Positions 9,228 to 15,108 of a stretch of 15,108 bases of DNA are shown here, in pieces. This DNA is from JBBILU01 sp037444775. Its GTDB lineage: Bacteria; Patescibacteriota; Gracilibacteria; BD1-5; UBA6164. The position numbers and the translations under genes were made by a program. Numbering within the stretch: position 1 is the stretch's first letter; every line of letters begins with the position of its first letter. The stretch covers positions 1 to 15,108 of the forward strand of contig JBBILU010000025.1 in assembly GCA_037444775.1 (NCBI GenBank). Direction: 5' to 3'. The notes below the pieces were generated by a model. The model was not told the origin of the DNA, searched no databases, and was given only the letters and a program-made list of their open reading frames with translations.

Positions 9228-11685
9228 ATTTATGTAATCAATTTTCAATTAATCATTCTTTTATGGCATTTTTTTGTCTGTTATCAGAAAAATCTAATGC
9301 TAAATTCCAAATCATAATTCATCACAATCATTCGTTTTTTGCATATTTTATCTTTTCTTTTATTCATCTTGGATCATTAAAAGTACAAAAATCAAATTTG
9401 TTAGGAAAATCAGCCCAGTACATTTTTGCTTTATCATCCCATATTTTATTCACTCAATTAAATCATAAACTTTCTATATCACTTGGTGGTATCCATTTGT
9501 GATTATTTGTTCAAGAAGATTTTGTTCATCAAATTTTTGAAATATTAGAACCCATCCGACAATGATAATCTAAACTTATTCATAATCATATTTTTTTCTT
9601 ATTTGTAATTGAAGGATATGTAAATTCATTAAGTAATTTCTTAATTGACCAAGCCCCAACAGATGCTTCTATAGGAGAATCAAAATAAGCATTATTATCA
9701 TAGCTAGGAGCTGATTGGTCATAAACCATTAAATTAATTTGATCGAAATTATTATATATATTTTTGAAATTAGCTCCATCTGCAAGAGGCATTATTGAAG
9801 AGTATAATTTAGGAGTTTCTCAAAAATGTTTAGTTTTTACTTTTGATAATTCTTTTTTCAATTCTTCAACAAAAGGTTTAAATAATTGCAATGTTTCATT
9901 TTTTATTTGCTCTGTATTATTTTGGTATGTAGGTTCAAAATCTATATCAACTCAATCATAATCATATTTTTGTACTAAGTTTACTATATTTTTTACAAAA
10001 GTACTTCTATTTCAAGGTTTCATAGCATCTATAAAATCCATATATCAATTTTTATTATTATCCACTCAATCTCAACTACGAAGAACTATCAATATTGGAA
10101 CATTATTTTCATGAGCATTTTTTACTGCTATAGCTGAACTTTGAGTATCATCTCATTTTAATCATCAATCGAAAGTTGGCTCCATTGAAAAATGAAGTAT
10201 TGATGTTAACATTTCGTAATCTTGTTTTCTAAGAGGTAGATTTCATCAGTTATGATTATACATTGGCATATATCCAGTTACCCAAAATTTGTTATCATTA
10301 TTTCAAATATTATTATTAGAACAAGAAATAGTTTCTTTTCTGTTTCAAGAACAATCAGCTCATCAATTAGCTGGAGTAGGGTTATTACATTCTCTAGTTC
10401 TGTATTTTAATCCATTTACACAATCCGACCATGCTGTCCAAACTCATAATCATCAATTTATAGGAGTTGAAACAACATTAGTATTTCAAGTTTTTACACA
10501 ATAATTTGTCAAAGATAAGTAAACATATCAAGAATCACATAATAATTTTGTATGACAAGAATTATAATCTCAACTTGGACAATCTTTTTTATAAGCATCA
10601 TTGAAACTTCATTTTACCTTATCTGCTCAATATTTTTTTATTTCAGCATTCCAATAATCTAAACCTCATTGCTCTCAACATCTTCATTTTGACGTATACC
10701 AACTTGAAGCTATACTTTCAGTGTCTTTACAATTTAATTGTATTTTTGTAGTTTTCGACTCGTTTAAAACACAGGAACTAGTTAATGGTATATATAATCA
10801 AGAACTACATAATCATTTTGTATGACAATAGTTATAATCTCAACTTGGACAATCTTTTTTATAAGCATCATTGAAACTTCATTTTACCTTATCTGCTCAA
10901 TATTTTTTTATTTCAGCGTTCCAATAATCTAAACCTCATTGTTCTCAACATCTTAAATTTCATATATACCAATTACTAGCAATACTAGTAGTATCTCTAC
11001 AATTTAGTGAAATTTTAGTATCACTGAATTGTAAATTTGAAGTTGGAGTATTAAAAACAGGAGTTGATTTTGTATTATTTCAGTTACTAGGTGGTATGCT
11101 TGGTCTAGTAACTGGAGGTGTAGAATTTCAATTATCAACCGGTTTTTGAGCTGGTTTATTAGCAACTGGTTTTTCTGGTTTATTCTCTATAATAGGTTTT
11201 TTGTTTAATTCACTATCATTAGATTCAGAAGAATTTGTAATATTTTTTATTGCTAATTCAGTTTCATATCAAATATAATTTAGTAATTTTAATATTTGAG
11301 GTTTATCAGAAAAAGTTACTAATAAATCAGCTATCTTATTTTTTAAATTTTTTAACTGTTCTAAATTATCTATCTTAGAAATATAATTTTTTATCTTTTC
11401 TTCATAATTTGTTTTATTTTCTTTGTTTTGAGTATTTGTAATTAATGTTTTTGACTCAAAACAATTTTTTTCTCATTTTTCACAAAGATAATAAAAATAT
11501 TGTCAATTTTCGTTTACACAAGAGCTTCTTATCCAAGAGGGAAATTCAACATTATATTTTGCAACATCACTTTCACAAGAACTTGAAGAACTATAAGATA
11601 TAGATTTTAAATTTTGAGCAAAAACTTTATCAAATCAAAGAAAAAAGATAAACAAAAAAACAAACAAAAACAACTTATTTTTCAT
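9226..11685 (-). CDS. Secreted multidomain GH18 (chitinase-family) protein with TSP1 and Cys-rich modules
   Basis: An 819-residue exported protein. Order: signal peptide (1-23, ends VFA); helical region (about 25-160); Pro/Asn-rich linker (about 165-215); two 90-residue Cys-rich modules (227-316, 317-406) sharing an identical 40-residue core (from CGEQGGLDYWNAEIKKYG); a thrombospondin type-1 repeat (415-455: VWTAWSDC, YRTREC, NPTPANGGADC); then a GH18 TIM barrel (about 468-812). GH18 marks are the strand WVTGYMP, the catalytic motif DGVDIDFEP with E584 as acid/base, NLMVYD and the strand-8 Trp in GGIMIWNLALD. GH18 enzymes cut beta-1,4 GlcNAc linkages in chitin or related glycans; the substrate here is unknown. 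Export, Cys content and TSP1 suggest surface binding. It probably has its own promoter although dnaJ lies 84 bases upstream on the same strand. Trp codons are TGG and many Gly codons TGA. Confidence 0.9.
10558..10690 (-). repeat. Cys-rich module core, downstream copy (module B)
   Basis: This stretch is repeated at a spacing of exactly 270 bases. Over 10562-10684 against 10832-10954 I count only two mismatches (10648/10918 and 10672/10942), both silent. It encodes the shared core of the second Cys-rich module. Confidence 0.95.
10828..10960 (-). repeat. Cys-rich module core, upstream copy (module A)
   Basis: Partner of the repeat 270 bases away, encoding the first Cys-rich module. The flanking parts of each 90-codon unit have diverged much more than this core, which points to recent duplication or gene conversion limited to the core. 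Confidence 0.95.
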
Positions 11686-11725
11686 AAAAATATAAATTAA
11701 AAAAAATAAAAATTTAACAAAATTT

Positions 11726-11753
11726 ATAATATAAATTTTTTCACTTTTTTCAA
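11726..11753 (-). promoter_or_regulatory. Promoter candidate for the GH18 gene
   Basis: On the minus strand TTGAAA (11748-11753) and TATTAT (11726-11731) are 16 bases apart. A start near 11719 leaves a leader of about 34 bases. This would let the GH18 gene be expressed independently of the upstream J-domain gene. Confidence 0.4.
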
Positions 11754-11769
11754 AACTTTTTAAAAATTA

Positions 11770-12447
11770 CTAATAACCTACATTCTCCCTTATTCTATCT
11801 AATAAACTTAAATCAACTTCTGAAATATTTTTTGGCATTTTTGAATCTATTTTTATAATAAGATTTCAAGTTTCTCATCACTTATTTTTTCAAAGTGATT
11901 TTACTCTCATTTTTGTTCAAGGATTTGTAAATTTCGGAATTTTAATTTTGGCTTTTTGTTTTTTCTCTCATTCAACTTCTATTGTACACCCCAAGATTAA
12001 ATCAAAAATTGGAACTTCATAAGTTTTTTCTACATCAAGACTTTCTTCTTCTTCTTTATGAAAATTTGATCTTTTTTTTCTAGTTTGTCATCCTCAAAAT
12101 AAATCTTCTATATTAAATTCAAATCATGAATTTTGTCATCTTGAATTTCAAGTTTGTGATCTAAAAATATCTTCAAATCAAGAAAATCATCCAAATCCTC
12201 ATCAATTAGCAAAAGGATTTCAACTTGATCATCAAGCACTTCAAAACATATCGTATTGTTTTCTTTTGCTAGAATCAGATAAAACTGAATAAGCTTCATT
12301 TATTTCTTTGAACTTTGTTTCTGCTTCTTTACTTCATTTATTTCTATCTGGATGATATTTCATTGCAAGTTTTTTGTAAGCCTTTTTTATTTCTTCTTCA
12401 CTGGCTTTTTTATCTATTCAAAGCACATTATAAAAATCTTTATTCAT
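11770..12447 (-). CDS. Short J-domain co-chaperone (DnaJ/CbpA-like, no zinc finger)
   Basis: A 225-residue protein expected to stimulate the ATPase of DnaK-type chaperones. Residues 4-70 are a full J domain: FYNVLGIDKKASEEEIKKAY, then the essential HPD at 32-34, then FKEINEAYSVLSD and RKQYD. Residues about 70-120 are a Gly/Phe-rich region in which almost all glycines are TGA (NPFANGGGFGGFSGFEDIF). The C-terminus (about 137-210) has one substrate-binding-type beta domain (TYEVPIFDLILGCTIEVEG, then KIKIPKFTNPGTKMRVKSLG). The CxxCxGxG zinc centre of class I DnaJ is absent and the second C-terminal beta domain and dimerisation tail seem to be missing, making it shorter than DnaJ or CbpA (about 300-375). 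No dnaK or grpE lies nearby. It is divergent from the small exported-protein gene. Confidence 0.9.
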
Positions 12448-12451
12448 ACCC

Positions 12452-12479
12452 TTGACATTTTTAAAAAATAATGTATAAC
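12452..12479 (+). promoter_or_regulatory. Strong sigma-70-like promoter for the 151-aa exported protein
   Basis: A perfect TTGACA (12452-12457) is followed after 16 bases by TATAAC (12474-12479). A start near 12486 gives a leader of about 26 bases before the ATG at 12512. It lies in the 64-base divergent gap shared with the J-domain gene. Confidence 0.6.
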
Positions 12480-12511
12480 TATTTTTGTCTTAACCAATAA
12501 TATTAAAATAT

Positions 12512-12967
12512 ATGAGAAAAATAGCAATTGCAATTATAGTTATTTGTTCACTTTTTTCAACTTGAAATAATACTTTTGCTTCAAATGGAGCTTTTGAAAA
12601 ATTGTTATGAATAAATGCTTCTTTAGAAAAAATAGATATTTCACTTCAAAGTTTAGAAAAAAGAAATATAAAAAATGAGAAATTAAAATGAATTTATGAT
12701 AAATTTATTTTTATAGATAATGCTTTGAAATGAGAAATAACAAAACAATATCAAAATGGAAGATTTGATTATTATGCTACAAAAGGAATAATAAAAAATC
12801 ACTGATTATTTGTTTATTATGTAGATCAATTAATAGATTATTTAGAATTAAAAGTAAATAATCCTGAAAGCAAAGATTTGGATGAAAATATAATAAATTC
12901 TTATTCAAACATAAGAATTTATTATAACAAAATGAGATATTTAATCAGTGAAGAACAAACAAAATAA
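12512..12967 (+). CDS. Small exported helical protein of unknown function
   Basis: A 151-residue protein that I do not recognise. Residues 1-23 are a signal peptide (MRK start, Ile/Val/Leu core, TFA at 21-23). The mature part is almost entirely predicted helical and charged (SLEKIDISLQSLEKRNIKNE, KFIFIDNALKGEIT, FVYYVDQLIDYLELK), with many Tyr and Asn and no Cys. It is transcribed from a near-consensus promoter and ends inside a 24-bp hairpin shared with the convergent pseudouridine synthase gene. A promoter this good for a small exported protein hints at high expression. The function is unknown. Confidence 0.8.
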
Positions 12968-13002
12968 CAAAGGACTTTAGTCCTTTGTTATTTTGTTTGT
13001 TC
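12953..13002. terminator. 24-bp perfect hairpin, bidirectional terminator
   Basis: 12953-12976 is the exact reverse complement of 12979-13002, with a TT loop. The GC-richer tip AAAGGACT/AGTCCTTT is flanked by A-rich and T-rich arms, giving a U-rich descent in either direction. The arms encode the last residues of both convergent genes (EQTK and GTNKITKD) and contain both stop codons. Confidence 0.8.
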
Positions 13003-13915
13003 AAATAATCTTTTTCATATCTTCTTTCAATTCTCACTTGAAAGATTTTTTTTCTCCATAAAGCTCTAATTCTAATTCATAAGAATGTAGTGCTTGTCTT
13101 TTGAGTCAATATTTAGCCTCTACTTCCCTATTTACTTTTGCATTTCAATAAACTTCATCTCAAATAATTGGAAATCAAATTGAGGATAGATGAACTCTTA
13201 TTTGATGAGTTCTTCCAGTTTCAAGTTTTAGCTTAACTAAGGTAAATTTATTATCAATATAAGAAACAACTTCTCATAAAGTCAAAGCAAATTTTTGATT
13301 TATAGGATTTATAGTAGTCATTTTAGTTCTATCTGCACTATCTCTTCAAATATAACTTTCTATTCTAAAAATTTTTTCAGGAATTATTCAATTAACTATT
13401 GCTAAATAATATTTTCATACTTCCCTATCTTTGATAATATTTTGCAAATAAATCATCATAAAATCTGTTTTTGCAATCATAATAAGTCAAGAAGTATTTT
13501 TGTCTAATCTATGTACAATTCAAGGTCTTTCAACTCATCAAATATTCGGTAATTTATTTTTACAATGATGTAAGATAGCATTAACTAAAGTTCAACTTTT
13601 TCAATTTTCTCACGGAGTTGGATGAGTATTTATTCCTGCTTCTTTATTAATTATCAAAATATTTTCATCTTCATAAACAATTGCCAAAGAAATTTCCTCA
13701 GCTTTAACAAAAAAACTTTCCAATTTCACTTCTAAACTAATTTCATCCTTATTATCTATTTTAATATTTTTATTAACTATTTTTGAATTAACTTGAACTT
13801 GAGATTTATCTATCATTTTTTGTATATAGCTTCTTGAAAAATCAGGAAAAAGAGCAGATAAAAATATATCTACTCTTTGTTTTTTGTCAGAAATCACACA
13901 AAAATTATATTTCAC
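12977..13915 (-). CDS. RluA-family 23S rRNA pseudouridine synthase
   Basis: A 312-residue RNA-modifying enzyme that converts uridine to pseudouridine. Residues about 13-60 form an S4 RNA-binding domain (RVDIFLSALFPDFSRSYIQK, then QVQVNSKIVNKN). The catalytic domain follows: ILIINKEAGINTHPTP, the active-site motif HRLDKNTSG with catalytic D138, and the family signature RTHQIRVHL (235-243). The layout fits RluD/RluC-type enzymes acting on 23S rRNA, but which site is modified cannot be told. The start is GTG at 13915; an in-frame TAA lies four codons upstream and no ATG lies between. TGA supplies the Gly of TSGLIM and others. The last residues (GTNKITKD) are encoded by an arm of the shared terminator hairpin. 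A gene on the same strand lies 83 bases upstream across a palindrome. Confidence 0.93.
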
Positions 13916-13947
13916 AAAAAATATTTATTAAATAATTATTCTTATTC

Positions 13948-13998
13948 CCTCTGTAGTCTCCCTTTTACAAAAAAGGGAGACTAGCTACAAGTAAGAGG
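13948..13998. repeat. Compound palindrome, REP/MITE-like
   Basis: A core stem of 13 bp (13954-13966 with 13971-13983, TAGTCTCCCTTTT and its complement) sits inside a second set of inverted segments: CCTCT (13948-13952) with AGAGG (13994-13998), and GTAG (13953-13956) with CTAC (13985-13988). It is clearly more GC-rich than its surroundings. The T-run is inside the stem, not after it, so it is not a canonical terminator. It abuts the stop codon of the minus-strand gene at 13999. It recalls the repetitive palindromes found between genes in many bacteria. Confidence 0.6.
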
Positions 13999-14397
13999 TT
14001 ATAATCCCAAACTAGCTTTTATATCATCAATTTTTGTTTGTTCTTCAGCTTGTTTATCCTTATTTGCAATTTCTGAAGTATATAAATCCCCAAGTTGTAA
14101 CCATTCTGTTTGTTGTTTTTTCAATAATTTTTTAATATCTTCTGGATATTCTTTTGCAAGTTCTCTAAATTTAATTCTTTCATCAGTAAAAACTTTTGTA
14201 AGTTCATCAAATTGAAATTGAGACAAAGTAGGAGCAGCATCAACTACTCTTTTCTTTTCCATTGTATTTAAAGATAAAGAATGTTTCAATAAGTCAAGGA
14301 AATCCTCTTCATTAACAACAACTATTTGAGAATGACCTTTTAATAATTTCAAAATTAATTCATCAACTTCTTTTTCTGTAATATTTGGTAAAGCCAT
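13999..14397 (-). CDS. Small hypothetical protein, soluble and helical
   Basis: A 132-residue acidic, helical, cytoplasmic protein with no signal peptide, Cys or membrane segment. Motifs that look conserved are LNTMEKKRVVDAAPTLSQFQ, DELTKVFTDERIKFRELAKE and LLKKQQTEWLQLGDLY. I have an impression of similar proteins in other candidate-phyla (Patescibacteria) genomes, but no function is known to me. Unlike its neighbours it contains no in-frame TGA; its few glycines are GG-N. It starts at ATG 14397 from a recognisable promoter (14431-14457) and stops next to a palindrome. It may be co-transcribed with the pseudouridine synthase gene 83 bases further on. Confidence 0.8.
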   Translation of the reverse strand: MALPNITEKEVDELILKLLKGHSQIVVVNEEDFLDLLKHSLSLNTMEKKRVVDAAPTLSQFQFDELTKVFTDERIKFRELAKEYPEDIKKLLKKQQTEWLQLGDLYTSEIANKDKQAEEQTKIDDIKASLGL

Positions 14398-14430
14398 ATT
14401 ATTTTTTGATTATTTTATAAAATCAGTTAA

Positions 14431-14457
14431 ATTATATGCAAAAAAAATTTATTTCAA
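14431..14457 (-). promoter_or_regulatory. Promoter candidate for the 132-aa protein
   Basis: On the minus strand TTGAAA (14452-14457) and a perfect TATAAT (14431-14436) are 15 bases apart, giving a start near 14424 and a leader of about 27 bases. It overlaps the upstream alternative ATG of the divergent gene. Confidence 0.4.
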
Positions 14458-14471
14458 TATTTTTTATAAAA

Positions 14472-15029
14472 ATGTCAAATATTTTTAAAGCAAGGTGAAT
14501 AATAGTAAAAGTTAAAAAACTTTTTGATAAAGAAAGTCTTTTAACTATTTTTACAAAAGATTATTGAAAAATACTCTGTACAAAAAAAATTAGCTCAAAA
14601 GAAAAGAATCTTGATATATGATTTATTATTAATTTTGAAATAAGGGTAAACGAAATAAACAAAATTCACAAAATAAATAATATAAAAATTAGTTGAGAAT
14701 TTGAGAGTGAAAACAAAAGTTTTAAATGTATAAACAGTTTTCTTGAACTAATCCAGATTCTTAATTCCAAACTTCCAAATTGACTTCAAATAGAAAGTTT
14801 ATTTAATAATATAGAATTTGCTATTTTGTCAAAGAAGCTTGATTATAATAAAATTCTTTTACTTAAATTAAAAACTTTAAATAATTTATGAATTCTAAAA
14901 ACGGAGAATTCAAATCAAACAATATCAAGAATTTTAAATTTCATAGATAAAAATAATTTCAAAGAGATTATCAAACTTACTTGAATTAATGAGGAAATAG
15001 AAAAAGAGTTAGAAAAGCTTTTGAAGTAA
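14472..15029 (+). CDS. RecO-like DNA repair protein (divergent)
   Basis: A 185-residue protein from ATG 14472 (197 if ATG 14436 is used). The N-terminus (FKARGIIVKVKKLFDKESLL, then TIFTKDYGKI) resembles the OB-fold start of RecO, which helps RecR load RecA onto single-stranded DNA. The middle (SFLELIQILNSKLPNGLQIE) and the C-terminal helices are compatible with the rest of RecO. I chose 14472 because RecO proteins begin a few residues before the GIV/GII strand and the longer form adds an odd FISIFFI stretch; 14436 also falls in the opposing promoter. RecO is usually about 230-250 residues with a Cys4 zinc site in some lineages; this one is shorter and lacks it. The assignment is moderate; an uncharacterised OB-fold protein is the alternative. 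Confidence 0.6.
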
Positions 15030-15040
15030 GTTAAAATATT

Positions 15041-15108
15041 TTATTTTATAATTTCTAACTCAAATTCTTTTTTAGTTCTGTCCCAATTTACTCAAATTTT
15101 TATAATTT
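15041..15108 (-). CDS. C-terminal fragment of a second PD-(D/E)XK nuclease family protein
   Basis: Only the last 21 codons and a TAA (15041-15043) are inside the window; the gene enters from the right edge. The visible residues are IIKIGVNWDRTKKEFELEI, ending IK. The first gene of the window ends KIVKIGINRDRNKKSFDIEI then K. The aligned G(I/V)N-x-DR-x-KK pattern and the same distance to the stop point to the same AAA-ATPase-like/PD-(D/E)XK family. The match is short, so confidence is limited. Confidence 0.6.

Noticed and set aside
9263..9502. Plus-strand open frames inside 9226-11685 (such as 9263-9502, 9764-9961 and 10289-10504)
   Set aside because: They are antisense to the GH18 gene, lack start signals and recognisable domains, and arise from the AT-rich codon bias.
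13954..13983. Intrinsic terminator for the 132-aa protein gene
   Set aside because: No T-run follows the stem on the minus strand; the T-run is in the stem and loop, so it is listed as a palindrome instead.
15030..15045. Terminator between the RecO-like gene and the right-edge gene
   Set aside because: Only a short AAAATATTTT palindrome is visible; too weak to call in such AT-rich DNA.
1..15108. UGA as tryptophan (Mycoplasma-type code)
   Set aside because: TGG is used at conserved Trp positions, while TGA fills Walker A, G/F-region and other invariant Gly positions.

Overview
This AT-rich window reads coherently only if UGA is a sense codon for glycine (translation table 25). In-frame TGA falls where conserved families require Gly: both Walker A loops of a Clp ATPase, the glycine-rich region of a J-domain protein, and the metal-binding motifs of methionine aminopeptidase. 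TGG stays in use for Trp. That code is known from the candidate phyla Absconditabacteria (SR1) and Gracilibacteria (BD1-5), so the DNA very probably comes from one of these small-genome bacteria, whose cultivated relatives are episymbionts or predators of other bacteria. With TGA as Gly, 13 intact or edge-truncated genes plus one short edge fragment tile the window almost without gaps. No intergenic stretch exceeds about 160 bases, and no tRNA, rRNA, CRISPR array or insertion sequence was seen.

Layout: 1-713 (+) is the C-terminal part of an AAA-ATPase-like/PD-(D/E)XK nuclease. 743-1156 (-) is a small membrane-anchored YtxH-like protein. 1313-3871 (+) is a ClpC-type unfoldase. 3994-9192 (+) looks like one four-gene transcription unit: an AlbA/Schlafen-ATPase-HTH protein carrying an in-frame 21-bp x 6 repeat, two unrecognised exported proteins (554 and 420 aa), and methionine aminopeptidase. 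It ends at a shared bidirectional terminator.

9226-11685 (-) encodes an exported 819-aa multidomain protein: a Pro-rich linker, two nearly identical 90-residue Cys-rich modules, a thrombospondin type-1 repeat and a C-terminal GH18 (chitinase-family) domain with the catalytic DxxDxDxE motif. 11770-12447 (-) is a short J-domain co-chaperone. 12512-12967 (+) is a small exported protein. 12977-13915 (-) is an RluA-family pseudouridine synthase. 13999-14397 (-) is a small conserved-looking hypothetical protein. 14472-15029 (+) is a RecO-like protein. 15041-15108 (-) is the last 21 codons of a protein whose tail resembles that of the first gene.

How the genes fit together: housekeeping genes (clpC, dnaJ-like, map, rluA-like, recO-like) are interleaved with an exported set. 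Four proteins have signal peptides of nearly the same design, each with Phe-Ala at residues 22-23. The most eye-catching member is the GH18/TSP1 protein. In an epibiont or predator a secreted glycosidase with adhesive modules could act on a host surface, but this is inference. Most start codons lack a clear Shine-Dalgarno sequence. Several good sigma-70-like promoters and hairpin terminators mark the transcription units.
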